Shown in pieces: positions 22,832-33,995 of a DNA stretch of 64,000 nucleotides. Below the pieces are notes generated by a model that was given only the letters and a program-made list of their open reading frames with translations, was not told where the DNA came from and searched no databases. The translations under genes and the position numbers were made by a program. Where the stretch lies: contig OX335645.2 of assembly GCA_946894095.1 (NCBI GenBank), forward strand, positions 14,717,001 through 14,781,000, written 5' to 3'. How positions within the stretch are numbered: position 1 is the first letter of the stretch; every line of letters starts with the position of its first letter. The stretch comes from Incurvaria masculella (Eukaryota; Arthropoda; Insecta; Lepidoptera; Incurvariidae).

Positions 22832-23301
22832 GGCCCTGGTACTAGCCAAATCGCAAAGTTAGACGAGGCACCCCAAGTTAACTAACTAAGTCTGACGATT
22901 ATAAATGTCATTCTTACAATATATGATTCCTTGTCTAGGAATCAACCATTTTCGTTAATGTATGTTTCCTTTTTCTATACAAAATACATTGCGGAAACGG
23001 TGTCCATTTCCGAACTTTTTTGACTAAATGTAGAAATCTAAAAGCAAATGGATTTTTTTGTTTATGCATATATGCTGTTTTTGCTTATATCTAGAAATCG
23101 AATTACTTTCAGATTTCTAATGAGAAAAATCAACTTTTTTATTTTTTTTATTATTTAAATAAATGATGGAATCAAAAAATATTACCAATCCATTATCAGT
23201 CTGGAGTTCTATTTGGATTTGCTGAAGCGTTTCACTACATATTATTACATTTGTTAAAAAGTGCATTTGTATGGCGCGAGTAGTTGGCTAGTCCTAGCGC
23301 C
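22832..23301 (+). mobile_element. TTAA-flanked 470-bp element, family E, copy 1
   Basis: Flanked by TTAA at 22828-22831 and 23302-23305. Inverted ends: GGCCCTGGTACTAGCCAA and the complement of TTGGCTAGTCCTAGCGCC. The interior is AT-rich and matches 25402-25873 inverted over its whole length. TTAA duplication is the signature of the piggyBac superfamily, so this is best seen as a piggyBac-type MITE (inference). No protein. Confidence 0.85.
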
Positions 23302-25397
23302 TTAAAGCTTTAGTTTCGAAGGCTTGTTCAGTAGGTCCTGGACATCACCACGGGACTATACTAAGGTATTTTTACTCCATAGATTAAAGTGAAAATTAAT
23401 CTTAGTTTTAGGCTGTGCACAGCGCTCTACGGCAAACACTGACTATGTGGTGTCTACCCATGTAATCAATACATATACGACGCTTTTTAGATAAAATAAA
23501 CATTACCTCTCTGAAAATGTGATTTGATTGCGGTACGAATTCATTGAAACTACGAAATGTTAACGAGCACAAAGATAAGATTGTGCAAGTCGCGGGGGCG
23601 GCGGCGGGCGAGGTGCGGGGTGGGCGGAATGTAAATACAGTGGCCTTCCGCCGGATGAATGTCTTAACAGGTGATCCGTTTATGAGCGTCCTCTGACGGC
23701 GGGCGCCGTCGACTGGTTAAGGCTCCATTGACGCTAACTTCCAACATTTTGGGTTTTTTATTATTTTATCTCAGCGTCGATTAAAGCATAAACACCGGTA
23801 AAAAAATCGAAATATCAAAGTTTATACTATTATCTAGTGTATGACCGTAAAACTGTTGTAATAACTTGCTTAAATTCTTTAAAAAAATAAATGTTTGTAA
23901 ACACCTATTTACAAGTTTTTACCAGGTTTTCAAGCCGGCGCTTGGAAACTATGAATGATTTAGACAATTTTATTTTTTGTGGAACAAGATTATCTAGTGA
24001 ATAACCGTGAAATAAGTACTTTACGGGTCAAAAACCAAAATTTCGCTTCGTCGCGTTCGATTTTCAGGCGCATACAACAATGAACCCTAACGCAAACACA
24101 ATGCTTCCGGAGATCGCCATTATCGTTTGTTTGGTGAACACTGGAGTCAGTTGGAGCCTTATATCGTGCGCCCGTCGCGTCGGGGGCTCCGCGCGGCTCC
24201 GGCGGGGATTCACAAGTTGCGGCGCGGCGGCGACGTGCGCCGTACACGCAACCTGTGCGGTAACACTTCGCAAACGACTCGGATTATGGTAATAATATGA
24301 AAGCTCGTAACAATTTCGCTTCGTAATTTGGCGAGTGAGCCGTCCCTTAAGGGGGGTGCGTGCGTTCATGTGGATGGCGCCACAGTTGTTCGTCGCTATT
24401 TCTGCTAAAACTCCGCAAAAATAGGAAGTTATTGTCCATAACTATATTGGCGAGTACACTACGTATTTATTGATTTAATCTGATACATCACTGTGCAAAA
24501 AAGGCTATCATATGTGAGATTATTATGAGGTGTAGTGCAAAAAGTGGCTAATTATAAATAGTAACTTTATGCATACATCCTCAGAATTATCTAAATCAAA
24601 GCTCAATTAACAGTGATTTTCAATGATAAAAATCGTAAACCACCTATTGATGGGGACTTACTCATCAAACTACTAAACGGACTTAAGAAAATCGAGAACA
24701 TATTAAATTCTAATTCTAATTATTTATTCAGTCACAAAACATGAAAAGCTGGTTTTCAGCGCATCCCTTTCCAAAGTCCTTTAACACATGAGTAGCGGGT
24801 GTGTAGGAGAGTGTATGAGGGTATAAAACATATTTGGGTCAGTGACAAAGGGTGCGTATGTGAGTGAGTGCGTGGAAATGAGGAGGAAGGGAGTAGCGAG
24901 CAAATTATCAAATGAATTATTATCAAAAGTTAAGCTATTTCGCTTCGTAGAAAGGAAATTGGCATGCATTGTTGGAAAAAACCATGAGACCGTGAAGTGG
25001 GCGAACTACTAGACGCCACAATTTACAAATGTACGACATTGACTATGCAATATCAAAATCACCTTAATTTATTTCTACAAAACTCTGCGGCGCATTTGTC
25101 GGGCGTGTCTCTGGTCCATTTTCTTCTTTCTCCTTTATTTAGTTTATTATTTCTTGGCTAAGTCGTTTCCAAAAGCCTAGATTTCAACCAGGCAACACGT
25201 TTACCTATCTTCATTCATTCAACACGGCACAGGCGTAATTGAATGATGGCGTTTATATTTTTAATATGTGCCAGTATTTGATCGGAAACAACTTAATAGG
25301 ACAATCAGTGATCAAGTTCCATTCAATGACTCGTGCCTATTTCCTCAATCAATTTTTAAAAAAAAATATCGAAAATCTTGCGAATCGTCTAAACAAG
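23302..25397. other. Spacer between inverted TTAA elements; no gene seen
   Basis: About 2.1 kb of AT-rich sequence with GC islets at about 23588-23640 and 24165-24250. No coding exon or transposase. If 22828-25877 were one composite element, this would be its cargo, and it carries nothing I recognise. Confidence 0.45.
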
Positions 25398-25401
25398 TTA
25401 A

Positions 25402-25873
25402 GGCGCTAGGACTAGCCAACTACTCGCGCCATACAAATACTCCTTTTAACAAATGTAATAATATGTAGTGAAAAGCTTCAGCAAATCCAAATATAACTCC
25501 AGACTGATAATGGATTGTTAATATTTTTTGATTCCATCGTTTATTTAAATAATAATAAATAATAAAAAAGTTTATTTTTCTCATTAGAAATCTGAAAGTA
25601 ATTCGATTTTAAGATAAGGGCAAAAACAGCATATATGCATAAACGGAAAAATCCATTTGCTTTTAGATTTCTACATTTAGTCAAAAAAGTTCGGAAATGG
25701 ACACAGTTTCCGCAATTAATTTTGTATAGAAAAAGGAAACATACATTAACGAAAATAGGTCGATTCCTAAACAAGGAATCATATATTGTAAAAATGACAC
25801 TTCTAATCGTCAGACTTAGTTAGTTAACTTGGGGTGCCTCGTCTAACTTTGCGATTTGGCTAGTACCAGGGCC
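25402..25873 (-). mobile_element. TTAA-flanked element, family E, copy 2
   Basis: Inverted match of 22832-23301 over about 470 bp, with TTAA at 25398-25401 and 25874-25877. The short frames on both strands are shadows of the AT-rich core. Its near-complete match to the other copy suggests recent activity or gene conversion. Confidence 0.85.
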
Positions 25874-25877
25874 TTAA

Positions 25878-26196
25878 ATCGCAACTTCTGGCGGCCACTT
25901 GTATTCTCTCAAACGTCAGATGACACGACCACAACAAGTTCTTGCTGCGACAACCTTTACATAAATAGAAACCGTTTACATACGTCAAAAACGTTATCTT
26001 CTTTAAAGCGGATATTTTTCAACACTGCTGAAACCTCATATTTTCAAATTCACACATCTTTGCTGCTCTTAGACGTCTTAGATATTACAGTTTTGCTGAT
26101 AGAGACGTCTATTTATGTGGCGAGAACCCCGCTAAATAGTAACATTGCTTCTATTCGGAAAACAAAATAAAGGTTAAAAAAATTTAACAAAAAAAA
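25878..26196. other. Short non-coding stretch
   Basis: A plus-strand frame of about 100 codons (25856-26170) starts inside the preceding MITE. It shows no domain, and I do not call it a gene. Confidence 0.4.
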
Positions 26197-26754
26197 TAAC
26201 CGACTTCAAAGAAAAAGCACTAAAAAGTAAAAAATAGTTGCCATTTTTGTAGTTACGATTTTTGTTATTTTTTGAGTCGGCGTCAGCCGATCACGCGCTG
26301 CGCCAATCAAGAGAACCTTGGGTACCTTGGCTGACACCGACTCAAAAAATAACAAAAATCGTAACTACAAAAATGGCAATTATTTTTTACTTTTTAGTGC
26401 TTTTTCTTAGAAGTCGGTAATTTTTTTTATTTGTTTATTTTTAGTGAATCTGAAGTACACTTACTAATTTATACACGTTCTTTCTAATAAAAAAGAATCG
26501 CCGAAATCGGTTGGCGTTATATTGAGTTATTCGTCCATTTGTCGCGCAATCTTAATACAAATTTAAGTCTTATATGATTTTCTCATGGATATCATTGTCA
26601 GAACTTAACCAAATTAAAATGGGACCACTTGGGAAGCACCTGCTTTCATTTTAAAAAATAATCATCAAAATCGTTAACGTAACAACATAACAAACATAAA
26701 AATAAAAAAAACAGACAGACGAATTGATAACCTCCTCCTTTTTTGAAGTCGGTT
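26197..26754 (-). repeat. CCGACTTC repeat, copy 2, with a long hairpin
   Basis: The minus-strand unit runs from AACCGACTTCAAAAAAGGAG (26754) to GTCAGCC (26329), as at 2087-2549. Beyond it lies a second, inverted copy of its last about 90 bp (26199-26288), separated by a 40-bp spacer. The two arms (26199-26288 and 26329-26417) are nearly perfectly complementary, so the end of the element is a cruciform-capable palindrome. Confidence 0.85.
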
Positions 26755-26787
26755 AAATAATATAAATATATTATATACATTCCAATT

Positions 26788-27284
26788 AATGGCTGAATTG
26801 GGGTTCATAGGTTGGAGACCAACCCTCTAATGCTAGATATGTCGGACTGCCTGCGCCAAGTGGTTGCGTCAGCATTATCGGCTACACAAAATAGATGTCG
26901 GTATGTACCTGCTGATGAATATACTGATTTTCTGGAAATATTGATACCTATTAATTGTACAAGAATAACCAGTTGGTTTTTAATTCACCTAAGATGACAT
27001 CTGTAACCTAAATCGCCTTTTACTACGAAATGCAAAATTTATTTTTGCGTCAATTTTCGTATTTTTAAGCAAGTATGTACTGATACTTTCATGCTTCATT
27101 ATTTGCAACCATTTACCTAACCATATATATTTTTTGTCACGATAACCACTTTTAGGCGCCTTATCTACGTAACGCAACCGAATGGAACAGGCAGATCGAC
27201 ACATTTAGCTTCAGAGGGTTGGTCTTTATCTTGTGAACCCAGTTTTAGCCATTTACGTTATCGTTACCATTGTTGTCGCGACCA
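26788..27284 (-). mobile_element. Foldback MITE, family D, copy 3, one end missing
   Basis: Reversed copy of 8025-8562: AATGGCTGAATTGGGGTTCA at the left and TTGTCGCGACCAA at the right. About the outermost 40 bp of the left TIR are absent, replaced by AT-rich sequence next to the CCGACTTC repeat that ends at 26754. Non-coding. Confidence 0.85.
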
Positions 27285-28664
27285 ACGAGCCAACATATAA
27301 CATTTTAAACCCTAAAGTGTGAAGGTCTCATTGCGCAAAGGATAAAATCATGCTGATTTCATGTCTGCCTACCAAAATTGTACAATTTTTTTCATGTCCA
27401 TGCAAAATTTGCTTGCCCTCTTGAAAATTCCCACATTCAACATTATCACACACGTAAGTCAACCGCGGTAACACCAGTCTGACAATTTTAAGTCTGGGGC
27501 CGCCCCAGGTCACGAGGCTTTACCTAACATGGGTCGCTCGGCTCAAACTGTTCGTATAATAAATTAAAACACACGCTCTTGGCCTGGCGACGACAACGTC
27601 AACGTTCACAGTTAGCTATGTTGTGGAGTTCACAACGACTTCGATGGCGACGACGACACGGCTCGGCGTGCTACTGACACGCGCGCGTTCGGAAGCTTTC
27701 TACATTATTTATAGGCGCATAAGTTGCATTCCGAGACTTAAGTGCCGCCATCCCAAATAAAATGTTGGCACCGCCGCGGGGGAGGAGGCGGCGGTGGTGG
27801 CGGCGGGGCGACGAGCGGCGAAGGCTGAGGCGGCTGCAGCGGGCAAAGTGTTGGTGAGATATGTAATGTGTTTTGCACCGAATGTTGGACAAATTGATGC
27901 CAGCATCGGACGCCCCGGGGAGTCGTGTAGCCGCAGCCACCTCCGCAGCTCCTTCTAGAATTGCGGTCTTCTGGAATACGCGTAGTTGTTTTTATTATCT
28001 TATAATAACAACTCGACAATTATGGGTTAAGTGTTCCTTTTTATCATTGTTGTATGTAAAACGAGCAAATAATTGATATGTTGATTTTCATTTTTATTCG
28101 TTTCATTTCATTTCATAATAGGGTGTTAGAAATCAGTTCCATCAGGGCGTTAGTAAAACAATATTTAATTCATTGATAAATAGGAAGGAGATATGGACAA
28201 CGATATTCGATAAACAAAAAAGTTAATTAGGTAATACATTTTAAAGATAAAATGTCTCAGGTGCTTTGTGTTCTGAAATGAAGCAAATATTATTCAAATG
28301 TCATAAAATAAGTTTGAACTTTTAAAAATTTCAAAATAAGTAAAAAAATGGTTTTACTTTCGCCCTTATGGAACCTATTTTTTTTTTTTTTTTTTTTCGG
28401 ACAACATAACAGATTACAGACAACTAAACAATAAACAGATTAACAAAAATAACAATTATTGCAATCGAGTGCTCTTAAGTTTGATTTCTTTGAATCAGGA
28501 TTTATGTTTATTTATCTAATGTTTTTCGTGTGTCATCTAAAGATCAGTACTCAGACTATAATCAGATTTATTTCACGATATTCGGTGGTGCAGAATGTGC
28601 TTCTCACTGGAAGCAACTTTTTATTATTTTGAAGTTACAGCCAATAAAAATATTTTGAAATAAA
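27285..28664. other. Non-coding stretch with GC island and a poly-T run
   Basis: A GC-rich block of GGCGGC/CGGCGG type lies at about 27770-27945. A run of about 23 T at 28376-28398 followed by CGGACAACATAACAG may be the A-tail of an antisense retroposon that I cannot identify. No exon recognised. Confidence 0.4.
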
Positions 28665-28865
28665 ACTAGCTGTGGTACCCGGCTCCGCTCGGGTCAAAGT
28701 CTGTTAGGACTAAACTCGAGCTGAACTATTTCTTGGATAAAAAGTAGCCTAAAAGGCTGGTCCACGACAACATATGTATCCACCATAAATCATGATCGGT
28801 TGAGCCGATATGGTGTGATTGAATTATACAAATCTAAACATTCCCATTTATTATATGAATGGAAA
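28665..28865 (+). repeat. Dispersed repeat fragment (CCCGGCTCCGCTCGGGT type)
   Basis: Starts ACTAGCTGTGGTACCCGGCT and CCGCTCGGGTCAAAG, and carries GGTTGAGCCGATATGG and CCCATTTAT. The last motifs recur at 41660-41740. Related 'CCCGAGCGGAGC' motifs occur at 32790-32830 and 38150-38175. A common lepidopteran interspersed repeat; class not decided. Confidence 0.6.
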
Positions 28866-29649
28866 TAATGTGTTTGAAATCGTACATCTATGACTAAAAT
28901 AAAACGGGGGGCGAGATGTTGTGAGTTGGGAGTTTAGGAAAGTGTAAACGTGGTTTGAATTTTACTAATTATTTTAAAATGATTATGAAATATTCAGTTT
29001 CCTGCAATTAAAAAGAGTTTACGATATCGATACAATTTGTATAATTGTGAAAAATAGAATTGCGTTCTGGGGATTGTATAACCAGGTAGATATTGCATTA
29101 AAATTGGCACCGGTTTTCTTGCCCTTATAAGAATGGTAATTTCATTCATCGTTGTCCTTTGGGATATATTTTTCAAATGTTTTAAAAGCATGTGCCACTG
29201 TGTACGACCTGCCTGAAATGGCACTTTCTACATCGAAATGGACTGAAAACACAACGAAGCGGCTATGAAGTTTTCATAACCGCTTCGCTGATCGCATGAT
29301 GATTGTCTAATCGACCGGCCACATTTTGGTAATCTCGTGTTGCAGAATATATTATTATTATTTAAAACAAAAATCCAAAAAATTAGCTTAAACATTGACT
29401 TATATATTACTTCGTAAGGACCCGGTCAATGCGCACGACTAATGGCATCAGTACGTTGGCCCTAAAATATCCGCTTTAGGGCCAACGCGACTCAGTCGTC
29501 TGCGGACCACTGCAGAGCGCTGTTGAAAGTCGTGAAAATGCCTAGTTGCGTAGTAAAAGGAAAGGACACATGGAATGTGATATCATCGTTAAGTAAACTC
29601 ACATTATATTTTTTCTTGTTTAACAATTAAATAATAGCATTTTCAAGCG
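28866..29649. other. Non-coding stretch with two short perfect hairpins
   Basis: Inverted repeats at 29255-29287 (CGAAGCGG...CCGCTTCG) and 29454-29487 (CGTTGGCCCTAAA with its inverse, 8-nt loop). An ATG at 29538 opens MPSCVVKG, which resembles the start of THAP zinc fingers, but the frame soon fails. Confidence 0.45.
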
Positions 29650-29760
29650 ATAATTTTATTACCTTGTTTTATGTAACTGGACATGAATGGCTAATACCAA
29701 ACGGAATGTCAGATGTTAGCCTAACACACCAAGTTCTTAAGGGGGCAAGTGACGCCATGG
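29650..29760 (-). mobile_element. SINE tail fragment
   Basis: TTTTATGTAACTGGACATGA followed by ATGGCTAATACC and a TTAGCCTAACACACCA motif is the reversed tail of the SINE family seen at 18617-18997. The rest is missing. Confidence 0.65.
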
Positions 29761-30020
29761 GTGACGCGCTGCCGCTCGTTGCACGTGTAGCTAAACTAAC
29801 CTTGTACGGCGTTATTTTTTATTTCCGGTTTATTTTAGAGTGGATGTGAATATGAGTAAATGAAATTGTTTTTATTTTAATGTGAAACATCTATGTGCGG
29901 CGGCGGGTCAGACCAACTGTTGGCGTGGCGACGCGTGTCGCTGCGACATTCGTCGCCACGCTATATTATTCGAGGCGGGCCGCAAAAATCCGCCTGCCTA
30001 TATTTCTATCGAAGTGCGTC

Positions 30021-30179
30021 CATTATCTTAAGAAACACTGGTCGTAGACCTTACATGCGACCACTCAAAGTAAACGTCCCGACCTGATCTACCTACCTGT
30101 AATTTAAAAAAATATGTTTTCGTTATATCTTGGGAAACACTGGTCGTAGACCCATCATGCGACCACTCAAAGCGTGTCC
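30021..30179 (+). repeat. Two direct 57-bp repeats
   Basis: GAAACACTGGTCGTAGACC with GCGACCACTCAAAG occurs at 30021-30077 and again at 30123-30179. Each copy contains a TGGTCG...CGACCA inverted pair. They are separated by 45 bp of AT-rich sequence. Confidence 0.7.
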
Positions 30180-30239
30180 TTACTTTTGTCCGCATCTGGA
30201 ATCGGAGCTCAATAGCGGTATTTAAATTTTTCAAGATGT

Positions 30240-30590
30240 TTGTCCATTTTTTTTAACAACACCGTTTGTCGAGAAAAAAATTGCACGATGGTGGTTTTCA
30301 GCTCTCTCCGCATGGCGGTAACCTCGTGCCTCATTATTTTTACTCTTTTTGTTTTTGTTTACTTGATTATCCGAATGGTTTTGAGCTGGAACTTACTAAT
30401 ATCATTTCTTCCGGCAGTTTATTCCAGTATTCCACAAAACGGTTGGACAATGTTTCCTCGGGTCGGAATTAATGCTATTAGGGTAGAGCTTCAGGGAATG
30501 TCCTCGAAATCTTCGGTCGGTGTTCAGGGATTTAAGGTTAGTTGCGTCATAATGTTTTTTAACATTTTCTAGCTTTAAGTTCTATTTTGA
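30240..30590 (-). pseudogene. LINE 3' coding fragment, antisense
   Basis: Minus-strand frame gives RPEETLSNRFVEYWNKLPEE followed by MILVSS. The WNxLPEEV-like motif, usually followed by a FKxxLD motif, closes the reverse transcriptase ORF of many Jockey/CR1-like LINEs. Here the frame stops shortly after. The plus-strand frames at 30240-30572 are its shadow. Confidence 0.65.
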
Positions 30591-30691
30591 ATATGTTTCT
30601 AAATTTAGCGATCGCAAATGATATTTTAAAATGCTTCTCAAGACAGACCTAACTGCATTCACAGATGTTTTCTGTGTACAAATGAATGTAC

Positions 30692-31100
30692 CTTTTTTAT
30701 GTAACTGTATATGAATTACTAATACCACTCCTACTGTTATGATATCAGCCCAACACACCGCATTCCCGAAGTAAATAGGTGCCATGCGAGGACTTTCCTT
30801 TTATAAGCACGGTTACATTGAACTGGATGGAAAATACGGACAATTTTTGATTCCCGTTTCGACCATCTTTTCATCGAATGCGATGCTAAAAACTCAGGCG
30901 GCCTAACCCTACCACCTAGTAGGACTGAGACCTAGCAGAAAGGAGACTTACTTACAGTTTTACATAGATTCCAAAACATGGAACCGCTAGCATTCGTAAC
31001 GAACTGCATTTATGTAACTCCGAGAGAGTGCGGTGCATAAACGGGGCTGACATTTGAACCCATGATCTTTGGCATATAAGGCAAGTATTCACGTGCGTGC
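30692..31100 (-). mobile_element. SINE with second head type
   Basis: The tail and body match the common SINE (GATATCAGCCCAACACACCG, ACTGGATGGAAAATACGGAC, reversed). The 5' part instead carries CTCCGAGAGAGTGCGG and GACATTTGAACCCATGATCT, a reversed B-box-like head different from that at 22429. The same second head is seen at 62142-62452. Diverged. Confidence 0.72.
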
Positions 31101-31956
31101 AAAATGCTAAAATGTTTCAAACAAAATCTCGGCAGTCTAGTTTTGTATGTGATGATTTCTTGCTATTTTATCGATTTATTGGTCGTCTAGCAAAGTGACC
31201 CTAGTGATAAACTACTTTTTATAATGACTGTACGTAATGGGTCTTGCCGTTGGAGCGTCGCCAGCGATTCGCTCGGCTGGACGAGCTATTTGCGTGTAGG
31301 CGCGGCGCCGCGCCCTGCCCCTCCGTCCCCATCCGCCGCCACCACTCCGCCGCCGGCGTGACGGTCATAGTTCACGCTGTTATTTCATTTTGTCACGATT
31401 CGATTTTATATATTGCCTTTGATAAAGTTTCGATTTATGCCTAGAAGATTCTTACGGTGCAACTTGAACGTTTATACAAACATATACATAGGTAATAACA
31501 ATAAGTTATCATGTTATACTACTAAATATTTACTTATATCGTTTGTGTTTTCTGTGACAGAAAAAGATAATTAAGGTGATTTGAGGCTTTGCCTTTAAAT
31601 GTAGTGGATTATTTCAGGTTCTTATTAGGAAGAAAGCAAGTAAATTTACGCACATAACATCACGTTGCACAGTGTCTAATGAGACTTTTTAATGTTTTCA
31701 TATTTATTTTCGTATTAAGTAATTCAACAGTGTTATCTCTAAGTTTAGTTATACAATAGTTCTTAGTCTAAAGATTATGGCCAATATAAGAATTCAATAA
31801 ACGAATTTTGGAATTATGAGTTCGGACGTCAAGGCTTTCGTGAAGTCACAGGAATTCGAAGATTTGAACCTTTTAAAAAATTCATTCTTTGTCCCTTGGC
31901 CAAGGCACATTTTTTCACAGCGACTGCCATTAAACTAGCGAAATCGTCTTCCAGGC
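31101..31956. other. Non-coding stretch with GC island 31240-31365
   Basis: A short CpG-rich block, then AT-rich sequence. Nothing coding recognised. Confidence 0.4.
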
Positions 31957-32010
31957 CCTAACCTAACCTAACCTAACCTAACCTAACCTAACCTAACCTA
32001 ACCTAACCTA
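31957..32010 (-). repeat. Interstitial telomeric repeat, (CCTAA)n
   Basis: 54 bp of uninterrupted CCTAA, about 10.8 units, equal to TTAGG on the minus strand, the canonical insect telomere repeat. Flanked by unique-looking sequence on both sides (CTTCCAGGC before, CCCGTAAAAATG after), so it is internal. No telomere-targeted LINE (TRAS/SART type) is recognisable beside it. Confidence 0.95.
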
Positions 32011-33139
32011 CCCGTAAAAATGACATATAAAAAATGTTTGTTCACTTGACAAAGATTAATTCCCCCCCGCCCGGCTACATTATGGCTGCGCCTCCCGTCC
32101 AGTTTACCGTTGCCAATTCCAAACCCGCTAGATGAAGACATTTTAGGCTTTTACGGATCCCTACAAATCCGCAGTACTATGGTTATTTCTTTTACGTATT
32201 CGAAAACGATACGTAATTTGTTGAAAATTCAAAAAATGACTGCCGGGACTGTTTTATCAATGTACGTCGGGAACACATAGTAAGAACCTATAAACGATGT
32301 AATTTTTTTTTTATTTTATTTTTTTCGATGTAAAGGTTTAGAGGAAATTTTTTGAAAGTTTATTTTTCTGGGTAGCCTGAGCAAGTTTTTCATGAAATCG
32401 CTGAATTTATCGTATTCCGTCATAGATTCAAATAGTTAGATGTATACATACATGTACGTACATTCAGTGTTTTAAAAAATCACATTTTGTTTCCATATAT
32501 ATTTTTGTTTGCAATACATATCTCGAGAGCTCATTACGATTAATAATATGACATCACAATGTGTAAAAAAATAATAATACCGAAAAATATGCATTAACTT
32601 TTTAATGTATGTGCAAGTAACGTGTTGCTCGAACGTGATTTGCTCGCAAATAACAAAAAATATATACTTTTATCCAATTGCTACCAAACTTCACATGATC
32701 ACCCGCTGGGATAATCCGAAGATTGCCTGAAAATGTCATCAAAATCGTTCACAACGCCTTTATTTCATTTAAGACACTCACCCGAGCGGAGCTAAGCTTC
32801 TAAACATTCAAATATCGACCCGAGCGGAGCTTCTAACCACCAAACTGCACAGGATCACCCGCCGGGTAAATGTGAGGATTGCCTAATGCTTTTTATTAAT
32901 ATCGATCCAGCCGTTTTGGAGTCGATGAATACATTCGACATACGTGTACTCGAGTCAACCCTCGGACTATGATGAGGAAGAGAGGACTAATAAACCCAGA
33001 ACATCTTCGGAATATTCATACCATATTTTGCATAAGGACAAAACATAGTAGGTTTATTCGTTGCGAAAATTTCCAAGCTTGCAAATGCGGATTTGGACAT
33101 TGACGTTTTATAGGGAAAAAGTGTAACAAAAAATATTTA
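32011..33139. other. Non-coding stretch with repeat fragments
   Basis: AT-rich. Between 32690 and 32930 there are two diverged copies of a block containing ACCCGAGCGGAGC, CACATGATCACCCGCTGGG or CACAGGATCACCCGCCGGG, and GATTGCCT, pointing to old tandem or repeated insertion of the CCCGAGCGG family. No coding exon. Confidence 0.45.
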
Positions 33140-33995
33140 AATTCATTTGCTGAAAAAAATTTGGGAGCGAGAGTGCATTACATTTTCAAAGGCGGTTTTG
33201 ATTGCCTCATCCGAATGTTTTTTTTTCCTTGCACCAAATTCCGGAAAAAGTGGTAATCTTTTGGAGCAAGGTCCAGGAAGTAATGGGTATCAGAGACATT
33301 TCAATCGCAACTTCTCTAATTTAGCGACCTGTTGTTGTGAATTCCGTGGTCTATACTATAGTGTTGTCCTGAAACAGCAGTAGGCAATTTAGGTAAATTT
33401 ATGGAGCAATTTACCAATCTCGTTTGTTTAACGGCTAGGTTTTCCATCATGGTTTGCAATTGTTGACAATACAGATCTGCTGTAATCGTCTGGCCAGATG
33501 TTAGGAAGCTGTGGTGAATGACACCAGCACTAGTCCATCATACACTCATCAGTACCTTTATCTGAGTCAACTTTCGCTTAGAGCAGGATTTGCCGGTTCT
33601 CCAGGGTTCAAACATTGAGACCAGCATTTCCCGATTAACCTACAGGATTATTTTTTCATCACAAATACGTCATTATTTTCATACAATACAAAATCCCCTC
33701 ATTATTGTGACGGTTTAGTAATGCAGCACTCGACGCCTGTTATTTGGTGTGATTCACTCAATTCATGCGGTACCCATTTTTGAGCTCTTTCACTTTTCCA
33801 ATTTCTTTCAAATGCATTAAAATTATTTTATTAATCACACCGAATCCCCCCGCTAACTCTGACGTGGTCTGCTTCCGCGATCACTTTTAATTCTTCATCG
33901 TCAACTAGGGAGTTATTTATTCGGTGACTAGGGTCTCTGGCCGTTCACGGGGTTTGTTGTGTAGGTCAAAATTGCCATAACCAAAACGTTAGAAC
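33140..33995 (-). pseudogene. Decayed mariner-type transposase
   Basis: Read on the minus strand with frameshifts, it gives KWVPHELSE, then PWRTGKSCSKRKLTQIKVLM, then WTSAGVIHHSFLTSGQTITA with DLYCQQL, KQTRLVN and a QDN-like remnant, and finally DYHFFRNL-like and CKGK-like pieces. This order (WVPHEL, K.VM..WW...G.IH..L..G.TI, Y..QL, LLQDN, HFFRNL) is that of mariner transposases. Many stops, and the catalytic motifs are partly lost. It belongs to a different, older lineage than the 46.3-kb mariner. TIRs not located. Confidence 0.75.

Noticed and set aside
27328..27513. 61-codon minus-strand frame with scattered Cys/His (CDN, CGN, HGHEKNC)
   Set aside because: Looks loosely zinc-finger-like, but spacing fits no C2H2 pattern and there is no splice or repeat context.
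31957..32010. True chromosome end
   Set aside because: Only 54 bp, with ordinary sequence continuing for over 30 kb on both sides.
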